DNA of 64,000 nt from Agapetus fuscipes. Lineage: Eukaryota; Arthropoda; Insecta; Trichoptera; Glossosomatidae. Position 1 is the first letter of the stretch. The number at the start of each line of letters is the position of its first letter. Position numbers and translations under genes: made by a program. Below are positions 44,047-56,413 of this stretch, one piece after another. A model generated the notes under the pieces. The model did not search any database. It worked only from the letters and a program-made list of their open reading frames with translations, and had not been told where the DNA came from. Where the stretch lies: the NCBI GenBank assembly GCA_951799405.1, contig OX637353.1:2790001-2854000 (forward strand), read 5' to 3'.

Positions 44047-44414
44047 CAATACATAATCTTAGTTGCAAATATACATTTACATTAAAGATTCATATAAAAT
44101 GCATGCTCACAAGTAGACACATGTAAGTCCACGCTTACAAATGCTGCATGTGTACCTACTCATAATTTAAAATCCAAATCTAAAATGAACAACCCAGTAA
44201 CTTTTACTTTACGCCAACTTGAAATGGATGTTATTCAGCTCCTGAGTGGCTTGACACTCATTTCTTATGAAGGCTGAGTAAGCCTTGCCGGTATTTTATT
44301 TTGGGTTAGAAATAAACACTGAAACGAGAAATAATTTCTGACAACTTCAGTGGGATTCTAACTCGAGATCTCGGCATGGAATGCAGTTACTCTACCAACT
44401 AAGCTATAGACCGG
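44047..44414 (-). repeat. SINE-B with LINE-X-type tail (copy in unit 2)
   Basis: Minus strand starts CCGGTCTATAGCTTAGTTGG (A-box region), then GCATTCCATGCCGAGATC and B-box-like CGAGTTAGAATCCCAC, the body, and about 150 bases of LINE-X-type 3' end. Most complete copy of the family here. Confidence 0.8.
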
Positions 44415-44451
44415 ACTTTTTACAAATATGGTGGATCGATATCGGTTTGGT

Positions 44452-45004
44452 TAGGGGTAAGCAACCTGCGGCTCACCAGCCACATGCGGCTCTTTGGGTG
44501 TGAAGTTACGGCTCTTTAGCTTCATACGCAAATATAAAAAAAACACAGAATTATACTTCTGATCGAAAAAAACTAAATCGTTCTGAATCGATTAACGATC
44601 TCTCCGCAACTTGTACTCGCTTTTCACCCCCCACCCTCCCCCCGCCCCATCGACGCTATTTATTGTTGGCAAAAAAACATTTGTGGCTCTTTACAAATCC
44701 AAATCCAAAATAAGATATGTATCATTTGAGATTCACATCAAATGCATTCCCATAAGCAGACACGCATAATTTCGCGCTCACACATACCGCATGTGGAACT
44801 ACAATATAAAAACCCAATCTTAAATGAACATAAGCCCTGCAACTCTTGCCGACCTTCCCTGAAACAGGGGCGACATTGGCAAAGTGAACCATTTTTTACA
44901 GTATGGGTGGTCAGCCTCATACCAACCTATAAGTCAAGGACAAACTTTGAAATTTGAAAATTGTAATTTTTGGCTCTTCTGACTCAAAAGGTTGCCGACC
45001 CCTG
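44452..45004. mobile_element. hAT-like MITE nested in the Helitron-like element
   Basis: Ends TAGGGGTAAGCAACCT and CAGGGGTCGGCAACCT (reverse complement of right) match at 13 of 16 positions, a typical hAT terminus. GCGGCTCTT/GGCTCTT segments recur inside. I see no 8-bp duplication, so the call rests on the termini. Split by a LINE-X tail. Confidence 0.55.
44713..44941 (-). repeat. LINE-X 3' UTR inside the hAT-like MITE
   Basis: Minus strand starts at GTCCTTGACTTATAGGTTGG and ends with CATATCTTATTTTGG. The 5' edge again falls at CCTTGACT. The open frames on both strands here are UTR sequence. Confidence 0.85.
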
Positions 45005-45861
45005 GCCTAGACAAAAGTTCCAAATTAAAAAATGTTATTCAAGTATTCCAAGTTGAATTTTAGAAATGTTAGAAAGCTTTTATATCCCGCACTTATAAAA
45101 AATACGATAAAAGAAAGTTCGTAGGTCACAACTAGAAGACCATATTGAAATATATTATTATTATTAAAACCTTTTATTGAAACATACTTTTAATTAAAAT
45201 ATACATAATATAGTTGTTTTTTCAAAAAACGCATTTCTGTAAAATTATATACTCACCACAAATTTAAAGATCGTTTTTTTCTCGGCGGTTAAACGTCTTT
45301 CTTCTATGTGACAATGGTCCAAAGCAACCAAGATAAACAAAATGTTTGCCTTTTACCTAACCCGGCCGTGCGACTTACAATTTTGTTGTCAATAGAAAAT
45401 GTTCCGTGTGCACTACCTAAAACTTTCACTTATTGAAATAATGGATAGAGCACATTTTAAATGTGGGGAAAAAATGTGAATTCACTTGGCCGGGATAAAG
45501 ACAGGACAGGGTGTCAAAAATTCAACATAAATTAAACACTTTTATGGAGATAGTTGAAAAAACACTTAAGTGCATCATATTGTGTGAAGCATTTTCCGCA
45601 TACTGATTGATGATTTTTTTATCTTAAATATAAATGGAGCACCGCAATCGATTTTCCCTATGCTTGGCTCTGGCTGCTTAACAGTTGTACCTAGACCTTT
45701 TTTTTAGAAAACGTGAAGATTAACCTAGAGATAAATTGTGTGAAGCTTGATTCCGATTAGCACACTTTTTTTTTTGATCCTGTTGTTTCCTCTTTTATCT
45801 GTAGAAAAAAATTGATACCACATGCCCAAATGGCGTAGTGAAACACGCCGGGTACTGCTAG

Positions 45862-46525
45862 TAGTTAATAAACAGTGAAAAAAAAGAGAAATACATGGTC
45901 ATTGTACATTAGAATATCAGGAACATATTATAAAATAATAGGAACATATAATAAAAAATGATTATTTAAAAAAATAATTAAAACATATTTTTAAAAAACT
46001 AAAATTAAAAGACATTGTTTTGTACCACTTGAGTATTTTTTTAACTTAAACAATGTTTTTTTAACTTAATTTTTTTTTTAATTTTTTGTTTTAAATAATC
46101 CTTTTTTAAAATGGCATACCACAAGGTTTCACTAAATCAATTTGAAAACTTATCTATAATAATGCTAGTACTTAATTATTTACACCCAAAATATTTCTCT
46201 TTTCAGTAAAAACTCTAAGCCAGGCCTTAATAAAGTAGTGCTGTGAAAATATTGAAACCTCAATAGTCGCATGTAAGCAAAAATTCTTATTTTGTTAGTA
46301 AAATCGATATATAAAATATTTTCAATGCTGGCAATAACCATTTTAACGATTCTTTTTATGGTCTATTTTTAATTTTGAAAAATGCATGTGATCATTTTTG
46401 TTATGGCTGTAGGATTGTAAAGATTTAATCCGTCATTACCTAGATAATGTATTAATATGTTATGTATGTATCCACCTACAAAATTTAAACGTTTTGTAAT
46501 AACTATTTTCTACGCTGGCAACTTG
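45862..46525. other. Intergenic, nothing recognised
   Basis: AT-rich, with many A and T runs. No supportable feature. Confidence 0.35.
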
Positions 46526-46849
46526 GACCGGTCCGTAGTCCGTAGTGGCAACACTTCGGACTCGTAAATGGAAGGTTATGGATTCGGATCCCGGCGGAGC
46601 ACAAAAATATACCATTTATATCTCGAATGTGCTCTTCGCTGGGTTGAAAAATTCATAAAAACCTTTGCCAATGACCGGTCACCAAAGGTCCATCCAGCCT
46701 TACAGCAACTAGGGTCTTGTTGAGTATTGGCGCTTTGTAGCGACGACCAAGCTCGTACCCCTCTGCGGCACTACAACAAGTGTCATAGACCCCTAGAGTC
46801 CTAGAATCTAGGGAGTCTCCCGCACAGGATTTCTTAAAAAAAAAAAAAA
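46526..46849 (+). repeat. SINE-A, copy with the alternative poly-A tail
   Basis: Head GACCGGTCCGTAGTCCGTAG, B-box GGATTCGGATCCCGG, shared body, then CTCTGCGGCACTACAACAAG and CCCGCACAGGATTTCTT ending in an A-run. Same tail as 9815-10130. Confidence 0.85.
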
Positions 46850-47999
46850 CAACGCGCTGCATTCCCAACGTGTTCATTCGTTCATTTGAGTTTCGAATAA
46901 CGTGCGTAATCACATTTTTATGGCTGTAGGATTGTGGCTTATTTAATTTGCGTGATTCTTTGTACCTAACTATCTTTATTATTTAAAAAGCAAAAAATAT
47001 ATTACGTTAATGAAATTTAGGGCGTGTGTTATCCGATTAGTATTTTTTTTATGGCTATTGGATTGTCAAATACATTTTTATTTTACTTTCATGTATATTT
47101 ATTTATATCTTAACATGCTGGCTTTTAATGACTTGGTCCATCAGCATCTTTTAAGGGGTTGTATACTTTAGAATTGAGAGTTATGTCTTCTTCGATCTTA
47201 ACATTTTTATTGCCACTTCTATCGACGATCATCGTTGTGACTACTAGTTTAGATGCTGCAGCTCTCAATAGGTGTTTCTGTTAAACCATTGTCATTGATT
47301 GTTGAGCCACGTTAACAATATTTATTTATTTGTGGGTTATGTTCATACATAGGAAAACTTTTTTGTGGGTAAACACCGATCTCGTCATCAGAACCCCAAG
47401 TATTATAAAAAATCTTCTACGCTCACATGTCGTATGGAATAAAAAATATATGGATGTTTGAGATTCCATTTACGCTCACCGGAGGCGCTGTTAAATCTTT
47501 CTACGGAAATATCAACAGAACCTCCAATGAGTGTTTTGGTACTTTTTTTTTTCTTTTGAACGCCTTGCACGAATCTTAGGCGCACATTGAGGTTTCTTCA
47601 TAATTTATTCAGAAAATTATGCAAATTCTTTCGGGCTCCCCTCCATCACAGGCCTGAGTGTTAATTTTAATAATTACATTGTGTTAGAAAGAGAAAGGTG
47701 CATTGTAATGAAAAGTGTTACGACATTTTTATGCTTCATTCCATGCAATACAAAAGTGTCGTGACAATAAAAGTGAGTCGGGTAATTTTCACTTTACGTA
47801 AATGTTACACGAACTAATTATTATAATAATTAATGCACAGTTTACTTAAAATTAAATGAAAATGAAATTTTCTTTTTGTTGAAAATTTGAATGAAAAATT
47901 CAATCTGAATGACTCTTTAATATTCTTGATGTAGTATCTTACAGCTAAACTTTGTAATAATCTATTATGAATTGTGTACGTTTCCTCATCATAATTTTT
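46850..47999. other. Intergenic; possible hammerhead relic near 47350-47391
   Basis: Minus strand CTGATGACGAGATCGG (from 47391) looks like the first box and stem of a hammerhead, but no GAAA box follows where expected. Otherwise unrecognised. Confidence 0.35.
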
Positions 48000-48868
48000 T
48001 CCCTACTCATGATAATAACCATTTTCAAAATAATCATCATCAACATCCTCACCACTTCCACCGTCATTACAATTTGCTACTATCATAATTGACATCATCA
48101 TTACCACCGTCGTCATCATCATGACTACTATCATCATCGTCACCATCATCACCACAACAATTATCACCGTCATTATCATAATCAACCCCATCATTAACAT
48201 CATCACCGAAATAATCACCACACCAACGTCATCATCATCACCATTGATATTATCATCGATATCATCATCACCATCATCATCATCACTGTTCTCACTACTA
48301 CTATCATCATTGTCACTATAATCACCACCACAATCATCATCGCCATCATGATGACCACCATCATCAATCATCATCATCATAATCACCATCATCATAACCG
48401 TCATCAACGTCATTATCATCAACACATCAGTCACCATGGTCATCAAAATCCCACCATTTTAATCATCATCATCATCACAATCTTCAGCCTCACCACCATC
48501 ATCATCGTGACTATCACCATCCTTATTATCAACATGTTCATCATAATCATCATCATCAACATCATCATCACAATCTTTAGCATCACCACCATCATCATCA
48601 TCATGATTATCACCATCCTTATCATCGACATGTTCATCATCATTGTCATCATCAACATCACAATCTTCAGCACACTACCATGATCATCATGACTATCACC
48701 ATCCTTATCATCAACATGTTCATTATCATCATCATCATCAACAACAACATCATCATCGCAATCTTCAGCATCACCGCCATTATCATCATCATGACTATCA
48801 CCACAGATCAAAAAAAGAAGACTATCACCATCCTTATCATCAACATGTTCCTTATCATCATCATCATC

Positions 48869-49266
48869 TGCTAATCTGCAATGCTGATTTGTAATGTTGG
48901 TTTATTAGTTTGCTACATTTTTTGCATAAGAATTTTTTGACTTTTTTTGTATAGATTAATTTTTTAAGGTTTTGTTGTTTTTTTTTTTATACTTAAATGT
49001 TATTTATTACTCGTATTCCTTGACTTATAGGTTGGTATGAGGCTGACCACCCATACTGTAAAAATGGTTCACTTTACCAATGTCACCCCTGTTTCAGGGA
49101 AGGTCGGCAAAAGTTGTGGGGCTTATGTTCATTTGAGTTTGGATTTTATTTGTAAGTACACAATCAGCATTTGTAAGCGCGAACTACACGTGTTTGTTTG
49201 TGGGCATACATCTGAGAGCTTTGAATGAATATATCCTTGCAACTTAGATTATAGATTATAGTTTAT
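48869..49266 (+). repeat. LINE-X 3' end inserted in the CAT array
   Basis: Starts in the last codons of the LINE-X protein (GCTAATCTGCAATGCTG) and carries the full 3' UTR to CTTAGATTATAGATTATAG. CAT repeats resume directly on both sides, which dates the insertion after the array. Confidence 0.85.
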
Positions 49267-49429
49267 AGATCATCATCATCATCAAAATCTTCAGCATCAC
49301 CGCCATCATCATCATCATGATTATCACCATCCTTATCATCGACATGTTCATCATCATTGTCATCATCAACATCATCATCACAATCTTCAGCATCACCACC
49401 ATGATCATCATGACTTCTTCTTCATCTTA

Positions 49430-49630
49430 TTCCTCATTACTGAGGATTGTGACCCTTGGGGAAGCAACCAATCTTCTCCAGTTCTCTCTTGATTGCGCTG
49501 CCCGCAACACTCCAACCACCGATGTGCCTACTGCTGTCTTCACTTGATCGGTCCATCGTGTAGGGGATCTACCTCTTCCTCTCTTCCCTTCCAAGCCACC
49601 GATCACAACCAGTCGTTCCAGGCTATCCAC
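49430..49630 (-). pseudogene. C-terminal fragment of another LINE
   Basis: Minus strand encodes GLEGKRGRGRSPTRWTDQVK and AQSRENWRRLVASP, ending at a TAA (49427-49429). GRGRSPTRW is the recurrent C-terminal motif of several LINE families, different from LINE-X. CAT repeats begin straight after the stop and also lie upstream. Confidence 0.6.
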
Positions 49631-49690
49631 ATTGCCATCATGACTATCACCATCCATAACATCAACATCATCATTATCATCACCATCTCC

Positions 49691-49974
49691 GTTGTGTTGT
49701 TGTGTTAATCTCCATAAGCACACACACTCGCCAGTGGTGAACATGTTGTCCCAGCAGCTAGTAGCTAGCTAGCTATACAGAGATATGAGTGCATCGGCTC
49801 GGCTAACGCAATTACGCCGCGCACCCATGTTCGCCTCTAGACATGGACTCACGGCCAATATGACTCCACGCCATCAAATCAACTATTTTACAAGGATGCA
49901 CTGCACATAGGAAAATCCATCTTTTACTCCACTTATAAAACATTGCATTAACTCCTCTTTAATATAATCTTAAA
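49691..49974. other. Intergenic, nothing recognised
   Basis: Contains AGCTAGTAGCTAGCTAGC at about 49757. No other structure. Confidence 0.35.
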
Positions 49975-50212
49975 TTTTACGAATATATTAAATTTAGGAT
50001 TCGTACTAAATGCATGGCCACAAACAGACACGCATAAGTTCGCACTTACACATGCCGCATGTATATTGTATATCCATAATGTAAACCAAACCACACATGA
50101 ACATAAACCTTGCAGCGCCTGTCACCTTTCCCTGAAACCGGGGTGGCATTGGCAAAAGTGAACCAAGTTTTAACAACATGCGGATTAGCCTCATACCAAC
50201 CTATTAGTTAAG
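49975..50212 (-). repeat. LINE-X 3' UTR, diverged near-complete copy
   Basis: Minus strand starts at GTTCCTTAACTAATAGGTTGG, passes GGTTCACTTTTGCCAATGCC and ACATGCGGCATGTG, and ends near TTAAATTTAATATATTCG. The 5' edge falls at the CCTTGACT position. Confidence 0.75.
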
Positions 50213-51875
50213 GAACAAACACTCTCAATCGTGTAGGTAGAACAAAAATGTATGAAGGTTAATCTAGGGGTGCTGTTTCATCTTCCATACATCTTCTATT
50301 GATGCAATCAAATGAAGTTTTCCCAATGTTTTATTCTGGGGGTACTCTAAAAGTTAAATTATATTATTGTTACTCTATTGAGACTGAAAAACTTCCGAGT
50401 TTCTTATAACATTCTACAGTTGAAAATTTGAGAAAAAAGACATCGAGAAGCAAAGTGTTCATCATGTTATTTAAACAATAAACGTACATGATATGTGTCT
50501 TCGCCATCATTTAAAATAAGAAAAAATCATGACATGTTCTTTAGATCTAAACCGATAACATGAATTGTTCGTGTATTCTGTGACTTTCCTTCAAATATTG
50601 ATTTATTTAACAAGCGTTTTTCTGCTCCCCAAGGGATACTCAGATTGGTAATCCTTAATCTTTCAGTGCAAACAAATTTCAATTTTGTCAATCATTTCAA
50701 TCATATTTACAACACTTTATTGACTGTGAAAAACAGTTTATAGGTTGCACAGAGCAAGCGAAATTTTTGTAGAGGGTAAAGATAATGTAGGATTCTAAAG
50801 TTACGGCTTGTATTCAACATCTCTAACTTCACATCCCTTACAGGTTCTAATATTAACGATGCATGTTTGTATTTGAGTCTATGGAGTTGACACTAAAACA
50901 ACAACCATAAATGACACTACTTGTTACACGCAATTTGTTCTATGCAAATGCAATACTTCAAAAAAACCCTTTGCTATCATTAAAAAATAAACCTTTTGCT
51001 ATCAAGTTCCGGAACTACATACTAATTGTTTAAAGATGGAATACTCAATACATGAAAAACATTTTTCCCTGTACCGGGTTGGGTTGCCACTCCGATTCCA
51101 GGAGAAAGAGATAAACGGCAAGAGTTGCAAAGCTTATGCCCTTTTGAAGTGTTGGTCTCCTTTGTAAGTACGCACTTCCACTACACACAATGCTGATGAG
51201 TGATAGGACACGCACAAAAACTGAAAGAATGATCTTTGATTTCTAGCTACCTCACTATCACTCTAAAAAAATATTTAGCTACGTATATATTCCAAGAAAC
51301 GAAGCCAGTAACTAAAATTTACAGTATTAATAATGGCATGTTACTGTGTAGGCTACGAAATGAACTCCTACGATTTTATCGTCATCCACTTTGAACAGGC
51401 TTTGCATACATCTTGTCTCATCACCTTTTTCTTTCACTTAGGTAGGAGTACAGAAGCATAGGTGACTTTAATTGACTTGACCACAAGACTTGGCATAACT
51501 TTTATCTTAATATTTGAATACAGTTGATGTGAGTAAATGTTCAGAGCTTATAGTAAACTTATCTTGGAGTAGGTAGGTGTAAAACCACCGTCACCATTGG
51601 CATCGGTATCGGCTTGAGGTTTAATAAGAGCGGCTGTGTTCTAGATTTATCGAACGCTTTCCTTAAGCTGAAACAACTAGCGATATTACAATATTCAGAT
51701 TTCAATTATTGTAGAAGCATTCACCTTGTAATCTTTGTAGGTAAAGATTGAGATTTAGAGTGGTTGATTCATACAACATTTAATTGAAATTTAGTCAGTA
51801 TTTCAAGATCATCAAGCCAAACATGTTTCTTTCCATCATGTAAACCTTTTTTGTTCGTGTTTTTTTTTACTTCAT
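50213..51875. other. Intergenic; short LINE-X tail piece at about 51105-51195
   Basis: GGCAAGAGTTGCAAAGCTTATG followed by TTTGTAAGTACGCACTTCC matches the middle of the LINE-X 3' UTR on the plus strand. Nothing else is recognised. Confidence 0.45.
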
Positions 51876-52676
51876 TTGGAAGCGAGGCCTGGACGGTGAA
51901 TGAAAGTGAAATTAGTAAAGTCCATACTGTTGAAATGGACTTTCTAAGAAGTATGATTGGGAAAAAACGGAGTGACAGGGTGAGGAATGATTTTGTAAGA
52001 GAAGAATGTGGTGCAAGAGAAAGTGTGAAAGTGAAGATTAAAAGAAGTTTGTTAAGATGGTTTGGGCATATGGAGAGAATGAATGAGGAAAGACTGACGA
52101 AGAAAGTATATGTTGGTAGAATAGATGGATGTCGTGGTAGAGGAAGACCGAGAAAGGTATGGATGGACCAAATATCCGAAATTGCGAATGAATGGAATAT
52201 CCAGAGTCATAATAAAAGAAGAGCTTGTATGAAGAAGGTTATGACTCTGGAGGAAATGAAAGAAGTATGTAAGGATAGAAAGAAATGGCGGTTGATCTGT
52301 GATGTTGGCGGCTGAGGTTTGTTAAAGTAAAATTTGGTTTTATGATTTAGTTTTTATGTCCATGTATATATTGTGATTTATTGTTTTTAAAAAATGTAAT
52401 TTGTCATGTATGTTCCTTGACTTATAGGTTGTTATGCGGCTGACCACCCATAATGTCAAAATTGGTTCACTTTGCCAATGTCACCTCTGTTTCAGGGAAG
52501 GACGGCAAGAGTTGCAAGGCTTATGTTCATTTGAGATTGGGTTTTTATATTGTAGGTCCACATGCGGCATGTGTTAGCGCGAAATTATACATATCTGCTT
52601 GTGGGAATGCATTTAATATAAAACTTAAATGATATATATCTTTGCAGCTTAGATTAGATTAGATTAGATTAGATTT
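51876..52676 (+). pseudogene. LINE-X 3' end with open C-terminal frame
   Basis: From GSEAWTVNESEISKVHTVEM to KKWRLICDVGG (stop at 52315), with RWFGHMERM and GRGRPRKVWMDQ. 5'-truncated at about 51876. The 3' UTR includes CCTTGACTTATAGGTTG and ends in five TTAGA units (52649-52676). The frame is intact but lacks all catalytic motifs. Confidence 0.85.
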
Positions 52677-53459
52677 CCTTTATAAAACCCATCTATTCAT
52701 AATCACATTTTTTTGATCAAGCCGTTACTTTTTCGATCATTGAATTTCAATTCTTTGTTAAAAAAATCATTTTCCTTGTTATTTACAATTACAGCCACAT
52801 ATAAGCAAAGGATAAAGTATTAAAACGAAATCCTTTATGTTATTTAACGTATTCTTAAGATTGATGCTGTTAATGTACGAGACCATGCATGGAAGTATTT
52901 CGTTCGATATTTCATTTGTTTCATATTTGTAGTAACCATCACTTGCAGTCTAAGTGATGATGTATCGTCTAGGTAACTCCTATTTAATATCGAATCACCG
53001 TAAATAATAGGTGTGGCATTCTGTCTCATTATTTATCACCGCTGAAGGTGTTAACGCGAATCACCGCGTGCCCGTGATGGCCCAAGGAGTTATTCACCCA
53101 ATATAAACCAGGAGATTCAATACTCGCACGAGCTGCGAAGTTGGAGATTCAATATGAAAGCAGAAGTTAAATAAATTATCGCATAAGATAAATTGACCTA
53201 TAAATTTGTCATGAGCATGCTTAATAAATTAGAATTATTTTAGTTTTCTCTTTCAAATACGACATTATTTTTTATTATCAACTCTTATTACTTTATCTCG
53301 GATTCAAACAAGGATAATACAAATTTGAGGAGTCAATTTGAGATCATATAGCAATAAGCTGCGTATGACAGTCCATAAAGGTCAAAGCCAATGTGTATGA
53401 CATATTGTACGAGCCCAGAATCATATTATGAATAAATAATTTCAATAATCTGTAAATAA
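52677..53459. other. Intergenic, nothing recognised
   Basis: AT-rich DNA with no repeat or gene that I can support. Confidence 0.35.
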
Positions 53460-53660
53460 ATCTATAATAAAAAACCAGATGTCGAATGAACATAACCTTG
53501 CAGCTCTTGCCGACCTTCCCTGAAACAGGGGTCACATTGGTAAAGCGAACTATTTTACAGTATGGAGAGTCAGCCTCATCTCAGCCTATAAGTCAAGAAA
53601 TACAAACAATAAATAACATTTGACTATATAAAAACAACAAAACAAATTGATAAAAAAAAG
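53460..53660 (-). repeat. LINE-X 3' UTR, truncated copy
   Basis: Minus strand runs from LINE-type sequence upstream of CTTGACTTATAGGC through GGTCGGCAAGAGCTGCAAGG and stops near ATTCGACATC. The terminal third is missing. Confidence 0.7.
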
Positions 53661-54802
53661 TTGAAGAAGAGCCAGTATCCAGCAACCAAAATAAACGTAA
53701 AATTTAGCGTACCTGATTTTCAAACGTAGAAAATAAAGTCCGTTAGCTTTTTTAGCGATGTAATGTATTAAAAGATCAAATGAAAAAAATCTCGAAAAGG
53801 TAGCAGTGTCATTCACATGAATTTATTGGATAAAACCCCAAACATAAGAGAGCTGTGATCACATAAAAAAAAAAACAAAGTTGTGCGTCAGCCATGGAAA
53901 CTTATGTATTTTGAAAAGAACGCAGAATCATCACTTTTAAATTGCAACTTAGCTAGAACGCATTTCCAATACCAATTAGCCGCAAACAAAAACAAATAAA
54001 GCCTCGAGGAGAAAGTTCGGCGTCGTAAGGAGAGAAGGAACGAAAGAAATCGAAAGTGATCTTGGGAGAAACGATCAGAGAGGGAAAGTGTAAGAAAAAT
54101 TAGACGCAATTCAGAAAATACAGAAACAACAACTGTTGGCCCCAAGGAAAACTTTTAGTTCTAGGCAGAGACTTCTTAGAGCGCGGAGATATAAAACTAA
54201 TAACAGCAAGATTGCCATCGTATTTTTAAGAGGTAAATTTTCGTAGGTGTAGAAAAGAGAAAAAAGTTTCAAGTTTCTTGTACACATAAAACGAAACGTG
54301 TTTATGGGTGTAATTGAAAAAAATATACAAAAAAAGCATTTAGGAAAACGAAGATGTAAAATGAAAATTAAAAAAAAAAACTTTTTGATCCATTTAAATA
54401 TACATGCGTGGAGATATGTTTGTTGATAAAAGAAAACGGATACTGTTTTTTTTTTATATTATCGATAGGAAAAAGTCCGAAAAATTCAATTTGAAATCTT
54501 AATTAATTTTTGGTTCTATTTTCCACTTATAAAATTTGAAATGATAAAAAAATACCCATTTAAAAAGTGGTCGAGCATATTTTAACTATAGGTTTTACCA
54601 TAAAAGAAAAGTGAGCACGTTCTATTGATAGTTGTGTAAAATTTTAGAACCATTTTCTTCAACATTCTAGATAAAAATCAAACATGCAATTAATTACTGG
54701 ATAACGTCAACTTGTTAGTAAAAATAATTGAATTAACCATTGAGAGGTTGAATTACTAAAAATAGAAGATGTAAAGTATCTTGTACAAAGTATGTTCTCA
54801 TG

Positions 54803-54988
54803 CTAATCTGTTGGAGAGAAAACAATAAAGAGTTGATTAATTTTAAAATAAGTTTTCCTTGTCCACGTTTTCAATAAGTCCATAGTTTCAGGTTTCGCAG
54901 CTTTTTTCTTTTTGCGAGCTTTCTGTTTCTCTTTCTCCTCACGCGTGCGGCTCTGGCGGAGTGGCCGGCGAAGCTTTTCTAAATGCCT
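54803..54988 (-). other. Lysine-rich open frame, possible terminal exon
   Basis: 61 codons without stop, containing KLRRPLRQSRTREEKEKQKA and a run of K/A residues. GC is well above the surroundings at 54925-54980. TTTAG|AAAAGC (AG at 54980-54979) could be an acceptor. I recognise no family. Low-complexity charge can arise by chance, so this is only a candidate. Confidence 0.25.
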
Positions 54989-56413
54989 TTATGTGGCAAT
55001 TGAATGAAAACAAGCTTTTCCCTGTATCGCTGTGGAATACCAATATACTGTGTGAAAGAAACAAGAAGCTTTTCGAGAACAGCATGAGCTTTTGCATGCT
55101 CTTCTAATTGATTTACTTCAAAAGTTATTTTTGACCCAATTTTTTTGTGAACTTATTTTTTCTCAACAATTGACACAGAAATATATGCCACGTGCACATA
55201 ATCTAATATGACAAAAACATTCGTCAACAAACAAACAAGTAGGTTTTTGGCTCTGTTGAGGATCTGCTCATGCTGCTCGGGACAGAGGTTTCTCCCAAAG
55301 GATCGTCAACATGCGACCTGACAAGACAAACGGAGTAGAACAAATAACAATCTACTCGTAGCAAGCCAACACTCAAATTTAATTATTGGAGGATTTCATA
55401 CAGGAATTAAAAAAAATATGTTCTTAATAGTTTTGTAAAATAAATGCTTTAAAAGAAAATGTACTGAAAAACATTCCTGAATAACACATCTACAATCTTC
55501 TTAAAAACTAAACTGAGTCTCCTTTATCTTTTGTAATGCTAAATCTGACAAATTTATGCTTTCATTCATCCACGAAATGAAAAATATATTTGTTAAACCT
55601 TGGCCCACATAAAAATAGCAGAAATGTCATAAAATTCAAGATAATAAAGTTACAGTGGGACGTGAAGCGAATGTAAGTCAGACAAAGAAAAATACCCTCT
55701 CGAAATACAACATTCCCCTTGTAAAGTTTCCCTATTTGAATTGATTATTCAATAAAAATGCCACATGAGTTGCTTTGACCTAAACTGGTTTCACGATTCT
55801 TCAGGGGCGAGCACTCCTAAAGGAAAAACGAGGCAACATGGGAAAATAACGTACATGTTTAAAAATCAGATATGCAAATTAAAATAATATTTCATGATTT
55901 TGTGATATCGAGGAGTTTCAAGAAAAAAGTGTTTGAAAAAATTAGATACCTAGTTTTTTTCGTCACAAAGAAATCATAGCCTTACTTACACATACGACAG
56001 TTGATGGGTGAACGATTTTTTTGAGTGATTTATTTTTATTTCTATTCCACTAATTTCGATTATTTATCTCAGTGCCATCAATTGTTTTATTTTTTTAATT
56101 CTTCCTTTGAAATATGAAATAATGTAATCTTGCCCTCCCACAAATTTGACAATCAAGTTGCATGGAATCAAGTGCACCAATCATATTAATTTAAAATGAC
56201 GTTAATAAATGAATGCTTGGAAATTGCATTTTCTACGTTTATATGTATTTATAAAAAAAAATTCAATATTTTTATATTGCTTATGATTCTTTACAACACA
56301 ATTTAAATTCTGGAAACATTTAGTTCCCATTTTTTTCGTACCAGTAGATCCTTCATTTCTGGCGGCTGTATTTATTTATATTGATGGTTGATGATTGCTC
56401 GATGCTTTCACAG

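Larger units (their letters stand above)
43131..45861 (+). mobile_element. Helitron-like element, composite
   Basis: The 5' end TCTATATCTATAAAGAAGG follows an A. The 3' end is CTAG (45858-45861) before a T, preceded by a GGCG...CGCC hairpin (45832-45835 with 45846-45849) about eight bases upstream. A/T insertion, a TC start, and a hairpin plus CTRR end are the Helitron rules. No Rep/helicase frame, so non-autonomous. It contains two tandem copies of its own first part (43131-43766 and 43774-44400), TATG arrays, SINE-B, and a hAT-like element carrying a LINE-X tail. Confidence 0.7.
48000..49690. repeat. CAT-rich imperfect array, twice interrupted
   Basis: About 1.2 kb of ATC/CAT repeats with higher-order units of roughly 90-120 bp marked by TCACCATCCTTATCATC and CACAATCTTCAGCATCACC. 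It is split by a LINE-X insertion (48869-49266) and by a LINE fragment (49430-49630). Asp- and Met-rich frames on the minus strand and Ile/His-rich frames on the plus strand are products of the repeat, not genes. Confidence 0.9.

Noticed and set aside
47341..47400. Sixth hammerhead-like motif (CTGATGACGAGATCGG)
   Set aside because: First box is perfect, but no GAAA box or closing stem follows, so it is noted only as a possible relic.
48003..48446. 147-codon Asp/Met-rich frame and its neighbours on both strands
   Set aside because: Entirely made of CAT/ATG repeats; the composition follows the repeat, with no domain and several overlapping frames of the same kind.
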